A stretch of 64,000 nucleotides of DNA from Crossaster papposus (Eukaryota > Echinodermata > Asteroidea > Velatida > Solasteridae): assembly GCA_037893245.1 (NCBI GenBank), contig JBAIAA010000738.1, positions 310,001-374,000 on the forward strand. The letters are read 5' to 3'. How positions within the stretch are numbered: position 1 is the first letter of the stretch; the number at the start of each line of letters is the position of its first letter. A program made the translations under genes and the position numbers. Positions 40,012-55,248 of the stretch are shown here, piece by piece. Under the pieces are notes generated by a model that saw only the letters and a program-made list of their open reading frames with translations, was not told the origin of the DNA and ran no database searches.

Positions 40012-43000
40012 ATTAGCAATTTGACCCGGGGCATGCTTTGTTAGTATTTTATTTCGATTTTCTGAAAATTATAACGTTAACACACGCGTTTCAAATTCGC
40101 CATAGGTTTGTGCACACAATCCCCGCCCACAAATAAGGGCATGAAGGAAAGCATGCCCCGGGAAGGGGCTGGGTGTTAGGAGATAGAGGGGGGCCTCCAG
40201 GAATGGCAAAATTAGCAATTTGACCCGGGGCATGCTTTGTTAGTATTTTATTTCGATTTTCTGAAAATTATAACGTTAACACACGCGTTTCAAATTCGCC
40301 ATAGGTTTGTGCACACAATCCCCGCCCACAAATAAGGGCATGAAGGAAAGCATGCCCCGGGAAGGGGCTGGGTGTTAGGAGATAGAGGGGGGCCTCCAGG
40401 AATGGCAAAATTAGCAATTTGACCCGGGGCATGCTTTGTTAGTATTTTATTTCGATTTTCTGAAAATTATAACGTTAACACACGCGTTTCAAATTCGCCA
40501 TAGGTTTGTGCACACAATCCCCGCCCACAAATAAGGGCATGAAGGAAAGCATGCCCCGGGAAGGGGCTGGGTGTTAGGAGATAGAGGGGGGCCTCCAGGA
40601 ATGGCAAAATTAGCAATTTGACCCGGGGCATGCTTTGTTAGTATTTTATTTCGATTTTCTGAAAATTATAACGTTAACACACGCGTTTCAAATTCGCCAT
40701 AGGTTTGTGCACACAATCCCCGCCCACAAATAAGGGCATGAAGGAAAGCATGCCCCGGGAAGGGGCTGGGTGTTAGGAGATAGAGGGGGGCCTCCAGGAA
40801 TGGCAAAATTAGCAATTTGACCCGGGGCATGCTTTGTTAGTATTTTATTTCGATTTTCTGAAAATTATAACGTTAACACACGCGTTTCAAATTCGCCATA
40901 GGTTTGTGCACACAATCCCCGCCCACAAATAAGGGCATGAAGGAAAGCATGCCCCGGGAAGGGGCTGGGTGTTAGGAGATAGAGGGGGGCCTCCAGGAAT
41001 GGCAAAATTAGCAATTTGACCCGGGGCATGCTTTGTTAGTATTTTATTTCGATTTTCTGAAAATTATAACGTTAACACACGCGTTTCAAATTCGCCATAG
41101 GTTTGTGCACACAATCCCCGCCCACAAATAAGGGCATGAAGGAAAGCATGCCCCGGGAAGGGGCTGGGTGTTAGGAGATAGAGGGGGGCCTCCAGGAATG
41201 GCAAAATTAGCAATTTGACCCGGGGCATGCTTTGTTAGTATTTTATTTCGATTTTCTGAAAATTATAACGTTAACACACGCGTTTCAAATTCGCCATAGG
41301 TTTGTGCACACAATCCCCGCCCACAAATAAGGGCATGAAGGAAAGCATGCCCCGGGAAGGGGCTGGGTGTTAGGAGATAGAGGGGGGCCTCCAGGAATGG
41401 CAAAATTAGCAATTTGACCCGGGGCATGCTTTGTTAGTATTTTATTTCGATTTTCTGAAAATTATAACGTTAACACACGCGTTTCAAATTCGCCATAGGT
41501 TTGTGCACACAATCCCCGCCCACAAATAAGGGCATGAAGGAAAGCATGCCCCGGGAAGGGGCTGGGTGTTAGGAGATAGAGGGGGGCCTCCAGGAATGGC
41601 AAAATTAGCAATTTGACCCGGGGCATGCTTTGTTAGTATTTTATTTCGATTTTCTGAAAATTATAACGTTAACACACGCGTTTCAAATTCGCCATAGGTT
41701 TGTGCACACAATCCCCGCCCACAAATAAGGGCATGAAGGAAAGCATGCCCCGGGAAGGGGCTGGGTGTTAGGAGATAGAGGGGGGCCTCCAGGAATGGCA
41801 AAATTAGCAATTTGACCCGGGGCATGCTTTGTTAGTATTTTATTTCGATTTTCTGAAAATTATAACGTTAACACACGCGTTTCAAATTCGCCATAGGTTT
41901 GTGCACACAATCCCCGCCCACAAATAAGGGCATGAAGGAAAGCATGCCCCGGGAAGGGGCTGGGTGTTAGGAGATAGAGGGGGGCCTCCAGGAATGGCAA
42001 AATTAGCAATTTGACCCGGGGCATGCTTTGTTAGTATTTTATTTCGATTTTCTGAAAATTATAACGTTAACACACGCGTTTCAAATTCGCCATAGGTTTG
42101 TGCACACAATCCCCGCCCACAAATAAGGGCATGAAGGAAAGCATGCCCCGGGAAGGGGCTGGGTGTTAGGAGATAGAGGGGGGCCTCCAGGAATGGCAAA
42201 ATTAGCAATTTGACCCGGGGCATGCTTTGTTAGTATTTTATTTCGATTTTCTGAAAATTATAACGTTAACACACGCGTTTCAAATTCGCCATAGGTTTGT
42301 GCACACAATCCCCGCCCACAAATAAGGGCATGAAGGAAAGCATGCCCCGGGAAGGGGCTGGGTGTTAGGAGATAGAGGGGGGCCTCCAGGAATGGCAAAA
42401 TTAGCAATTTGACCCGGGGCATGCTTTGTTAGTATTTTATTTCGATTTTCTGAAAATTATAACGTTAACACACGCGTTTCAAATTCGCCATAGGTTTGTG
42501 CACACAATCCCCGCCCACAAATAAGGGCATGAAGGAAAGCATGCCCCGGGAAGGGGCTGGGTGTTAGGAGATAGAGGGGGGCCTCCAGGAATGGCAAAAT
42601 TAGCAATTTGACCCGGGGCATGCTTTGTTAGTATTTTATTTCGATTTTCTGAAAATTATAACGTTAACACACGCGTTTCAAATTCGCCATAGGTTTGTGC
42701 ACACAATCCCCGCCCACAAATAAGGGCATGAAGGAAAGCATGCCCCGGGAAGGGGCTGGGTGTTAGGAGATAGAGGGGGGCCTCCAGGAATGGCAAAATT
42801 AGCAATTTGACCCGGGGCATGCTTTGTTAGTATTTTATTTCGATTTTCTGAAAATTATAACGTTAACACACGCGTTTCAAATTCGCCATAGGTTTGTGCA
42901 CACAATCCCCGCCCACAAATAAGGGCATGAAGGAAAGCATGCCCCGGGAAGGGGCTGGGTGTTAGGAGATAGAGGGGGGCCTCCAGGAATGGCAAAATTA

Positions 43001-46000
43001 GCAATTTGACCCGGGGCATGCTTTGTTAGTATTTTATTTCGATTTTCTGAAAATTATAACGTTAACACACGCGTTTCAAATTCGCCATAGGTTTGTGCAC
43101 ACAATCCCCGCCCACAAATAAGGGCATGAAGGAAAGCATGCCCCGGGAAGGGGCTGGGTGTTAGGAGATAGAGGGGGGCCTCCAGGAATGGCAAAATTAG
43201 CAATTTGACCCGGGGCATGCTTTGTTAGTATTTTATTTCGATTTTCTGAAAATTATAACGTTAACACACGCGTTTCAAATTCGCCATAGGTTTGTGCACA
43301 CAATCCCCGCCCACAAATAAGGGCATGAAGGAAAGCATGCCCCGGGAAGGGGCTGGGTGTTAGGAGATAGAGGGGGGCCTCCAGGAATGGCAAAATTAGC
43401 AATTTGACCCGGGGCATGCTTTGTTAGTATTTTATTTCGATTTTCTGAAAATTATAACGTTAACACACGCGTTTCAAATTCGCCATAGGTTTGTGCACAC
43501 AATCCCCGCCCACAAATAAGGGCATGAAGGAAAGCATGCCCCGGGAAGGGGCTGGGTGTTAGGAGATAGAGGGGGGCCTCCAGGAATGGCAAAATTAGCA
43601 ATTTGACCCGGGGCATGCTTTGTTAGTATTTTATTTCGATTTTCTGAAAATTATAACGTTAACACACGCGTTTCAAATTCGCCATAGGTTTGTGCACACA
43701 ATCCCCGCCCACAAATAAGGGCATGAAGGAAAGCATGCCCCGGGAAGGGGCTGGGTGTTAGGAGATAGAGGGGGGCCTCCAGGAATGGCAAAATTAGCAA
43801 TTTGACCCGGGGCATGCTTTGTTAGTATTTTATTTCGATTTTCTGAAAATTATAACGTTAACACACGCGTTTCAAATTCGCCATAGGTTTGTGCACACAA
43901 TCCCCGCCCACAAATAAGGGCATGAAGGAAAGCATGCCCCGGGAAGGGGCTGGGTGTTAGGAGATAGAGGGGGGCCTCCAGGAATGGCAAAATTAGCAAT
44001 TTGACCCGGGGCATGCTTTGTTAGTATTTTATTTCGATTTTCTGAAAATTATAACGTTAACACACGCGTTTCAAATTCGCCATAGGTTTGTGCACACAAT
44101 CCCCGCCCACAAATAAGGGCATGAAGGAAAGCATGCCCCGGGAAGGGGCTGGGTGTTAGGAGATAGAGGGGGGCCTCCAGGAATGGCAAAATTAGCAATT
44201 TGACCCGGGGCATGCTTTGTTAGTATTTTATTTCGATTTTCTGAAAATTATAACGTTAACACACGCGTTTCAAATTCGCCATAGGTTTGTGCACACAATC
44301 CCCGCCCACAAATAAGGGCATGAAGGAAAGCATGCCCCGGGAAGGGGCTGGGTGTTAGGAGATAGAGGGGGGCCTCCAGGAATGGCAAAATTAGCAATTT
44401 GACCCGGGGCATGCTTTGTTAGTATTTTATTTCGATTTTCTGAAAATTATAACGTTAACACACGCGTTTCAAATTCGCCATAGGTTTGTGCACACAATCC
44501 CCGCCCACAAATAAGGGCATGAAGGAAAGCATGCCCCGGGAAGGGGCTGGGTGTTAGGAGATAGAGGGGGGCCTCCAGGAATGGCAAAATTAGCAATTTG
44601 ACCCGGGGCATGCTTTGTTAGTATTTTATTTCGATTTTCTGAAAATTATAACGTTAACACACGCGTTTCAAATTCGCCATAGGTTTGTGCACACAATCCC
44701 CGCCCACAAATAAGGGCATGAAGGAAAGCATGCCCCGGGAAGGGGCTGGGTGTTAGGAGATAGAGGGGGGCCTCCAGGAATGGCAAAATTAGCAATTTGA
44801 CCCGGGGCATGCTTTGTTAGTATTTTATTTCGATTTTCTGAAAATTATAACGTTAACACACGCGTTTCAAATTCGCCATAGGTTTGTGCACACAATCCCC
44901 GCCCACAAATAAGGGCATGAAGGAAAGCATGCCCCGGGAAGGGGCTGGGTGTTAGGAGATAGAGGGGGGCCTCCAGGAATGGCAAAATTAGCAATTTGAC
45001 CCGGGGCATGCTTTGTTAGTATTTTATTTCGATTTTCTGAAAATTATAACGTTAACACACGCGTTTCAAATTCGCCATAGGTTTGTGCACACAATCCCCG
45101 CCCACAAATAAGGGCATGAAGGAAAGCATGCCCCGGGAAGGGGCTGGGTGTTAGGAGATAGAGGGGGGCCTCCAGGAATGGCAAAATTAGCAATTTGACC
45201 CGGGGCATGCTTTGTTAGTATTTTATTTCGATTTTCTGAAAATTATAACGTTAACACACGCGTTTCAAATTCGCCATAGGTTTGTGCACACAATCCCCGC
45301 CCACAAATAAGGGCATGAAGGAAAGCATGCCCCGGGAAGGGGCTGGGTGTTAGGAGATAGAGGGGGGCCTCCAGGAATGGCAAAATTAGCAATTTGACCC
45401 GGGGCATGCTTTGTTAGTATTTTATTTCGATTTTCTGAAAATTATAACGTTAACACACGCGTTTCAAATTCGCCATAGGTTTGTGCACACAATCCCCGCC
45501 CACAAATAAGGGCATGAAGGAAAGCATGCCCCGGGAAGGGGCTGGGTGTTAGGAGATAGAGGGGGGCCTCCAGGAATGGCAAAATTAGCAATTTGACCCG
45601 GGGCATGCTTTGTTAGTATTTTATTTCGATTTTCTGAAAATTATAACGTTAACACACGCGTTTCAAATTCGCCATAGGTTTGTGCACACAATCCCCGCCC
45701 ACAAATAAGGGCATGAAGGAAAGCATGCCCCGGGAAGGGGCTGGGTGTTAGGAGATAGAGGGGGGCCTCCAGGAATGGCAAAATTAGCAATTTGACCCGG
45801 GGCATGCTTTGTTAGTATTTTATTTCGATTTTCTGAAAATTATAACGTTAACACACGCGTTTCAAATTCGCCATAGGTTTGTGCACACAATCCCCGCCCA
45901 CAAATAAGGGCATGAAGGAAAGCATGCCCCGGGAAGGGGCTGGGTGTTAGGAGATAGAGGGGGGCCTCCAGGAATGGCAAAATTAGCAATTTGACCCGGG

Positions 46001-46960
46001 GCATGCTTTGTTAGTATTTTATTTCGATTTTCTGAAAATTATAACGTTAACACACGCGTTTCAAATTCGCCATAGGTTTGTGCACACAATCCCCGCCCAC
46101 AAATAAGGGCATGAAGGAAAGCATGCCCCGGGAAGGGGCTGGGTGTTAGGAGATAGAGGGGGGCCTCCAGGAATGGCAAAATTAGCAATTTGACCCGGGG
46201 CATGCTTTGTTAGTATTTTATTTCGATTTTCTGAAAATTATAACGTTAACACACGCGTTTCAAATTCGCCATAGGTTTGTGCACACAATCCCCGCCCACA
46301 AATAAGGGCATGAAGGAAAGCATGCCCCGGGAAGGGGCTGGGTGTTAGGAGATAGAGGGGGGCCTCCAGGAATGGCAAAATTAGCAATTTGACCCGGGGC
46401 ATGCTTTGTTAGTATTTTATTTCGATTTTCTGAAAATTATAACGTTAACACACGCGTTTCAAATTCGCCATAGGTTTGTGCACACAATCCCCGCCCACAA
46501 ATAAGGGCATGAAGGAAAGCATGCCCCGGGAAGGGGCTGGGTGTTAGGAGATAGAGGGGGGCCTCCAGGAATGGCAAAATTAGCAATTTGACCCGGGGCA
46601 TGCTTTGTTAGTATTTTATTTCGATTTTCTGAAAATTATAACGTTAACACACGCGTTTCAAATTCGCCATAGGTTTGTGCACACAATCCCCGCCCACAAA
46701 TAAGGGCATGAAGGAAAGCATGCCCCGGGAAGGGGCTGGGTGTTAGGAGATAGAGGGGGGCCTCCAGGAATGGCAAAATTAGCAATTTGACCCGGGGCAT
46801 GCTTTGTTAGTATTTTATTTCGATTTTCTGAAAATTATAACGTTAACACACGCGTTTCAAATTCGCCATAGGTTTGTGCACACAATCCCCGCCCACAAAT
46901 AAGGGCATGAAGGAAAGCATGCCCCGGGAAGGGGCTGGGTGTTAGGAGATAGAGGGGGGC

Positions 46961-49920
46961 CGGGCCTCCAGGAATGGCAAAATTAGCAATTTGACCCGGG
47001 GCATGCTTTGTTAGTATTTTATTTCGATTTTCTGAAAATTATAACGTTAACACACGCGTTTCAAATTCGCCATAGGTTTGTGCACACAATCCCCGCCCAC
47101 AAATAAGGGCATGAAGGAAAGCATGCCCCGGGAAGGGGCTGGGTGTTAGGAGATAGAGGGGGGCCTCCAGGAATGGCAAAATTAGCAATTTGACCCGGGG
47201 CATGCTTTGTTAGTATTTTATTTCGATTTTCTGAAAATTATAACGTTAACACACGCGTTTCAAATTCGCCATAGGTTTGTGCACACAATCCCCGCCCACA
47301 AATAAGGGCATGAAGGAAAGCATGCCCCGGGAAGGGGCTGGGTGTTAGGAGATAGAGGGGGGCCTCCAGGAATGGCAAAATTAGCAATTTGACCCGGGGC
47401 ATGCTTTGTTAGTATTTTATTTCGATTTTCTGAAAATTATAACGTTAACACACTCGTTTCAAATTCGCCATAGGTTTGTGCACACAATCCCCGCCCACAA
47501 ATAAGGGCATGAAGGAAAGCATGCCCCGGGAAGGGGCTGGGTGTTAGGAGATAGAGGGGGGCCTCCAGGAATGGCAAAATTAGCAATTTGACCCGGGGCA
47601 TGCTTTGTTAGTATTTTATTTCGATTTTCTGAAAATTATAACGTTAACACACGCGTTTCAAATTCGCCATAGGTTTGTGCACACAATCCCCGCCCACAAA
47701 TAAGGGCATGAAGGAAAGCATGCCCCGGGAAGGGGCTGGGTGTTAGGAGATAGAGGGGGGCCTCCAGGAATGGCAAAATTAGCAATTTGACCCGGGGCAT
47801 GCTTTGTTAGTATTTTATTTCGATTTTCTGAAAATTATAACGTTAACACACGCGTTTCAAATTCGCCATAGGTTTGTGCACACAATCCCCGCCCACAAAT
47901 AAGGGCATGAAGGAAAGCATGCCCCGGGAAGGGGCTGGGTGTTAGGAGATAGAGGGGGGCCTCCAGGAATGGCAAAATTAGCAATTTGACCCGGGGCATG
48001 CTTTGTTAGTATTTTATTTCGATTTTCTGAAAATTATAACGTTAACACACGCGTTTCAAATTCGCCATAGGTTTGTGCACACAATCCCCGCAAACAAATA
48101 AGGGCATGAAGGCCACAATAAGGCAGAGAAAGCAGCCCGGAAGGGGCTGGGTGTTAGGAGATAGAGGGGGGCCTCCAGGAATGGCAAAATTAGCAATTTG
48201 ACCCGGGGCATGCTTTGTTAGTATTTTATTTCGATTTTCTGAAAATGTATAACGTTAACACACGCGTTTCAAATTCGCCATAGGTTTGTGCACACAATCC
48301 CCGCCCACAAATAAGGGCATGAAGGAAAGCATAGCCCCGGGAAGGGGCTGGGTGTTAGGAGATAGAGGGGGGCCTCCAGGAATGGCAAAATTAGCAATTT
48401 GACCCGGGGCATGCTTTGTTAGTATTTTATTTCGATTTTCTGAAAATTAGTAACGTTAACACACGCGTTTCAAATTCGCCATAGGTTTGTGCACACAATC
48501 CCCGCCCACAATAAGGGCATGAAGGAAAGCATGCCCCGGGAAGGGGCTGGGTGTTAGGAGATAGAGGGGGGCCTCCAGGAATGGCAAAATTAGCAATTTG
48601 ACCCGGGGCATGCTTTGTTAGTATTTTATTTCGATTTTCTGAAAATGTTAACGTTAACACACGCGTTTCAAATTCGCCATAGGTTTGTGCACACAATCCC
48701 CGCCCACAAATAAGGGCATGAAGGAAAGCATAGCCCCGGGAAGGGGCTGGGTGTTAGGAGATAGAGGGGGGCCTCCAGGAATGGCAAAATTAGCAATTTG
48801 ACCCGGGGCATGCTTTGTTAGTATTTTATTTCGATTTTCTGAAAATTTATAACGTTAACACACGCGTTTCAAATTCGCCATAGGTTTGTGCACACAATCC
48901 CCGCCAAAATAAGGGCATGAAGGAAAGCATGCCCCGGGAAGGGGCTGGGTGTTAGGAGATAGAGGGGGGCCTCCAGGAATGGCAAAATTAGCAATTTGAC
49001 CCGGGGCATGCTTTGTTAGTATTTTATTTCGATTTTCTGAAAATTATAACGTTAACACACGCGTTTCAAATTCGCCATAGGTTTGTGCACACAATCCCCG
49101 CCCACAAATAAGGGCATGAAGGAAAGCATGCCCCGGGAAGGGGCTGGGTGTTAGGAGATAGAGGGGGGCCTCCAGGAATGGCAAAATTAGCAATTTGACC
49201 CGGGGCATGCTTTGTTAGTATTTTATTTCGATTTTCTGAAAATTATAACGTTAACACACGCGTTTCAAATTCGCCATAGGTTTGTGCACACAATCCCCGC
49301 CCACAAATAAGGGCATGAAGGAAAGCATGCCCTGGGAAGGGGCTGGGTGTTAGGAGATAGAGGGGGGCCTCCAGGAATGGCAAAATTAGCAATTTGACCC
49401 GGGGCATGCTTTGTTAGTATTTTATTTCGATTTTCTGAAAATTATAACGTTAACACACGCGTTTCAAATTCGCCATAGGTTTGTGCACACAATCCCCGCT
49501 CACAAATAAGGGCATGAAGGAAAGCATGCCCCGGGAAGGGGCTGGGTGTTAGGAGATAGAGGGGGGCCTCCAGGAATGGCAAAATTAGCAATTTGACCCG
49601 GGGCATGCTTTGTTAGTATTTTATTTCGATTTTCTGAAAATTATAACGTTAACACACGCGTTTCAAATTCGCCATAGGTTTGTGCACACAATCCCCCCCC
49701 ACAAATAAGGGCATGAAGGAAAGCATGCCCCGGGAAGGGGCTGGGTGTTAGGAGATAGAGGGGGGCCTCCAGGAATGGCAAAATTAGCAATTTGACCCGG
49801 GGCATGCTTTGTTAGTATTTTATTTCGATTTTCTGAAAATTATAACGTTAACACACGCGTTTCAAATTCGCCATAGGTTTGTGCACACAATCCCCGCAAA
49901 CAAATAAGGGCATGAAGGCC
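46961..49920. repeat. Variant-rich island 2 in the satellite
   Basis: Starts with a 5-base insertion (cggg context) at 46961-46965. Monomers between about 48090 and 49920 then show non-homopolymer changes: a scrambled block at 48091-48140, recurrent changes in the AAAATTATAACG stretch (48247, 48449, 48647, 48847), catagcccc variants near 48332 and 48731, short deletions near 48510 and 48903, and a duplicated aaataagggcatgaagg segment at about 49897-49937. Net gain is about +42 bp from 46.9 to 50 kb. Monomers at about 37530, 48090 and 49897 share the unusual word gcaaacaaataaggg. Confidence 0.8.
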
Positions 49921-52900
49921 CACAAATAAGGGCATGAAGGAAAGCATGCCCCGGGAAGGGGCTGGGTGTTAGGAGATAGAGGGGGGCCTCCAGGAATGGC
50001 AAAATTAGCAATTTGACCCGGGGCATGCTTTGTTAGTATTTTATTTCGATTTTCTGAAAATTATAACGTTAACACACGCGTTTCAAATTCGCCATAGGTT
50101 TGTGCACACAATCCCCGCCCACAAATAAGGGCATGAAGGAAAGCATGCCCCGGGAAGGGGCTGGGTGTTAGGAGATAGAGGGGGGCCTCCAGGAATGGCA
50201 AAATTAGCAATTTGACCCGGGGCATGCTTTGTTAGTATTTTATTTCGATTTTCTGAAAATTATAACGTTAACACACGCGTTTCAAATTCGCCATAGGTTT
50301 GTGCACACAATCCCCGCCCACAAATAAGGGCATGAAGGAAAGCATGCCCCGGGAAGGGGCTGGGTGTTAGGAGATAGAGGGGGGCCTCCAGGAATGGCAA
50401 AATTAGCAATTTGACCCGGGGCATGCTTTGTTAGTATTTTATTTCGATTTTCTGAAAATTATAACGTTAACACACGCGTTTCAAATTCGCCATAGGTTTG
50501 TGCACACAATCCCCGCCCACAAATAAGGGCATGAAGGAAAGCATGCCCCGGGAAGGGGCTGGGTGTTAGGAGATAGAGGGGGGCCTCCAGGAATGGCAAA
50601 ATTAGCAATTTGACCCGGGGCATGCTTTGTTAGTATTTTATTTCGATTTTCTGAAAATTATAACGTTAACACACGCGTTTCAAATTCGCCATAGGTTTGT
50701 GCACACAATCCCCGCCCACAAATAAGGGCATGAAGGAAAGCATGCCCCGGGAAGGGGCTGGGTGTTAGGAGATAGAGGGGGGCCTCCAGGAATGGCAAAA
50801 TTAGCAATTTGACCCGGGGCATGCTTTGTTAGTATTTTATTTCGATTTTCTGAAAATTATAACGTTAACACACGCGTTTCAAATTCGCCATAGGTTTGTG
50901 CACACAATCCCCGCCCACAAATAAGGGCATGAAGGAAAGCATGCCCCGGGAAGGGGCTGGGTGTTAGGAGATAGAGGGGGGCCTCCAGGAATGGCAAAAT
51001 TAGCAATTTGACCCGGGGCATGCTTTGTTAGTATTTTATTTCGATTTTCTGAAAATTATAACGTTAACACACGCGTTTCAAATTCGCCATAGGTTTGTGC
51101 ACACAATCCCCGCCCACAAATAAGGGCATGAAGGAAAGCATGCCCCGGGAAGGGGCTGGGTGTTAGGAGATAGAGGGGGGCCTCCAGGAATGGCAAAATT
51201 AGCAATTTGACCCGGGGCATGCTTTGTTAGTATTTTATTTCGATTTTCTGAAAATTATAACGTTAACACACGCGTTTCAAATTCGCCATAGGTTTGTGCA
51301 CACAATCCCCGCCCACAAATAAGGGCATGAAGGAAAGCATGCCCCGGGAAGGGGCTGGGTGTTAGGAGATAGAGGGGGGCCTCCAGGAATGGCAAAATTA
51401 GCAATTTGACCCGGGGCATGCTTTGTTAGTATTTTATTTCGATTTTCTGAAAATTATAACGTTAACACACGCGTTTCAAATTCGCCATAGGTTTGTGCAC
51501 ACAATCCCCGCCCACAAATAAGGGCATGAAGGAAAGCATGCCCCGGGAAGGGGCTGGGTGTTAGGAGATAGAGGGGGGCCTCCAGGAATGGCAAAATTAG
51601 CAATTTGACCCGGGGCATGCTTTGTTAGTATTTTATTTCGATTTTCTGAAAATTATAACGTTAACACACGCGTTTCAAATTCGCCATAGGTTTGTGCACA
51701 CAATCCCCGCCCACAAATAAGGGCATGAAGGAAAGCATGCCCCGGGAAGGGGCTGGGTGTTAGGAGATAGAGGGGGGCCTCCAGGAATGGCAAAATTAGC
51801 AATTTGACCCGGGGCATGCTTTGTTAGTATTTTATTTCGATTTTCTGAAAATTATAACGTTAACACACGCGTTTCAAATTCGCCATAGGTTTGTGCACAC
51901 AATCCCCGCCCACAAATAAGGGCATGAAGGAAAGCATGCCCCGGGAAGGGGCTGGGTGTTAGGAGATAGAGGGGGGCCTCCAGGAATGGCAAAATTAGCA
52001 ATTTGACCCGGGGCATGCTTTGTTAGTATTTTATTTCGATTTTCTGAAAATTATAACGTTAACACACGCGTTTCAAATTCGCCATAGGTTTGTGCACACA
52101 ATCCCCGCCCACAAATAAGGGCATGAAGGAAAGCATGCCCCGGGAAGGGGCTGGGTGTTAGGAGATAGAGGGGGGCCTCCAGGAATGGCAAAATTAGCAA
52201 TTTGACCCGGGGCATGCTTTGTTAGTATTTTATTTCGATTTTCTGAAAATTATAACGTTAACACACGCGTTTCAAATTCGCCATAGGTTTGTGCACACAA
52301 TCCCCGCCCACAAATAAGGGCATGAAGGAAAGCATGCCCCGGGAAGGGGCTGGGTGTTAGGAGATAGAGGGGGGCCTCCAGGAATGGCAAAATTAGCAAT
52401 TTGACCCGGGGCATGCTTTGTTAGTATTTTATTTCGATTTTCTGAAAATTATAACGTTAACACACGCGTTTCAAATTCGCCATAGGTTTGTGCACACAAT
52501 CCCCGCCCACAAATAAGGGCATGAAGGAAAGCATGCCCCGGGAAGGGGCTGGGTGTTAGGAGATAGAGGGGGGCCTCCAGGAATGGCAAAATTAGCAATT
52601 TGACCCGGGGCATGCTTTGTTAGTATTTTATTTCGATTTTCTGAAAATTATAACGTTAACACACGCGTTTCAAATTCGCCATAGGTTTGTGCACACAATC
52701 CCCGCCCACAAATAAGGGCATGAAGGAAAGCATGCCCCGGGAAGGGGCTGGGTGTTAGGAGATAGAGGGGGGCCTCCAGGAATGGCAAAATTAGCAATTT
52801 GACCCGGGGCATGCTTTGTTAGTATTTTATTTCGATTTTCTGAAAATTATAACGTTAACACACGCGTTTCAAATTCGCCATAGGTTTGTGCACACAATCC

Positions 52901-55248
52901 CCGCCCACAAATAAGGGCATGAAGGAAAGCATGCCCCGGGAAGGGGCTGGGTGTTAGGAGATAGAGGGGGGCCTCCAGGAATGGCAAAATTAGCAATTTG
53001 ACCCGGGGCATGCTTTGTTAGTATTTTATTTCGATTTTCTGAAAATTATAACGTTAACACACGCGTTTCAAATTCGCCATAGGTTTGTGCACACAATCCC
53101 CGCCCACAAATAAGGGCATGAAGGAAAGCATGCCCCGGGAAGGGGCTGGGTGTTAGGAGATAGAGGGGGGCCTCCAGGAATGGCAAAATTAGCAATTTGA
53201 CCCGGGGCATGCTTTGTTAGTATTTTATTTCGATTTTCTGAAAATTATAACGTTAACACACGCGTTTCAAATTCGCCATAGGTTTGTGCACACAATCCCC
53301 GCCCACAAATAAGGGCATGAAGGAAAGCATGCCCCGGGAAGGGGCTGGGTGTTAGGAGATAGAGGGGGGCCTCCAGGAATGGCAAAATTAGCAATTTGAC
53401 CCGGGGCATGCTTTGTTAGTATTTTATTTCGATTTTCTGAAAATTATAACGTTAACACACGCGTTTCAAATTCGCCATAGGTTTGTGCACACAATCCCCG
53501 CCCACAAATAAGGGCATGAAGGAAAGCATGCCCCGGGAAGGGGCTGGGTGTTAGGAGATAGAGGGGGGCCTCCAGGAATGGCAAAATTAGCAATTTGACC
53601 TGGGGCATGCTTTGTTAGTATTTTATTTCGATTTTCTGAAAATTATAACGTTAACACACGCGTTTCAAATTCGCCATAGGTTTGTGCACACAATCCCCGC
53701 CCACAAATAAGGGCATGAAGGAAAGCATGCCCCGGGAAGGGGCTGGGTGTTAGGAGATAGAGGGGGGCCTCCAGGAATGGCAAAATTAGCAATTTGACCC
53801 GGGGCATGCTTTGTTAGTATTTTATTTCGATTTTCTGAAAATTATAACGTTAACACACGCGTTTCAAATTCGCCATAGGTTTGTGCACACAATCCCCGCC
53901 CACAAATAAGGGCATGAAGGAAAGCATGCCCCGGGAAGGGGCTGGGTGTTAGGAGATAGAGGGGGGCCTCCAGGAATGGCAAAATTAGCAATTTGACCCG
54001 GGGCATGCTTTGTTAGTATTTTATTTCGATTTTCTGAAAATTATAACGTTAACACACGCGTTTCAAATTCGCCATAGGTTTGTGCACACAATCCCCGCCC
54101 ACAAATAAGGGCATGAAGGAAAGCATGCCCCGGGAAGGGGCTGGGTGTTAGGAGATAGAGGGGGGCCTCCAGGAATGGCAAAATTAGCAATTTGACCCGG
54201 GGCATGCTTTGTTAGTATTTTATTTCGATTTTCTGAAAATTATAACGTTAACACACGCGTTTCAAATTCGCCATAGGTTTGTGCACACAATCCCCGCCCA
54301 CAAATAAGGGCATGAAGGAAAGCATGCCCCGGGAAGGGGCTGGGTGTTAGGAGATAGAGGGGGGCCTCCAGGAATGGCAAAATTAGCAATTTGACCCGGG
54401 GCATGCTTTGTTAGTATTTTATTTCGATTTTCTGAAAATTATAACGTTAACACACGCGTTTCAAATTCGCCATAGGTTTGTGCACACAATCCCCGCCCAC
54501 AAATAAGGGCATGAAGGAAAGCATGCCCCGGGAAGGGGCTGGGTGTTAGGAGATAGAGGGGGGCCTCCAGGAATGGCAAAATTAGCAATTTGACCCGGGG
54601 CATGCTTTGTTAGTATTTTATTTCGATTTTCTGAAAATTATAACGTTAACACACGCGTTTCAAATTCGCCATAGGTTTGTGCACACAATCCCCGCCCACA
54701 AATAAGGGCATGAAGGAAAGCATGCCCCGGGAAGGGGCTGGGTGTTAGGAGATAGAGGGGGGCCTCCAGGAATGGCAAAATTAGCAATTTGACCCGGGGC
54801 ATGCTTTGTTAGTATTTTATTTCGATTTTCTGAAAATTATAACGTTAACACACGCGTTTCAAATTCGCCATAGGTTTGTGCACACAATCCCCGCCCACAA
54901 ATAAGGGCATGAAGGAAAGCATGCCCCGGGAAGGGGCTGGGTGTTAGGAGATAGAGGGGGGCCTCCAGGAATGGCAAAATTAGCAATTTGACCCGGGGCA
55001 TGCTTTGTTAGTATTTTATTTCGATTTTCTGAAAATTATAACGTTAACACACGCGTTTCAAATTCGCCATAGGTTTGTGCACACAATCCCCGCCCACAAA
55101 TAAGGGCATGAAGGAAAGCATGCCCCGGGAAGGGGCTGGGTGTTAGGAGATAGAGGGGGGCCTCCAGGAATGGCAAAATTAGCAATTTGACCCGGGGCAT
55201 GCTTTGTTAGTATTTTATTTCGATTTTCTGAAAATTATAACGTTAACA

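Noticed and set aside
48427-48696. 89-codon minus-strand open frame in variant island 2
   Set aside because: Spans more than one monomer, with the same peptide text repeated (CAQTYGEFETRVLTL) because indels happen to restore frame; not a gene.
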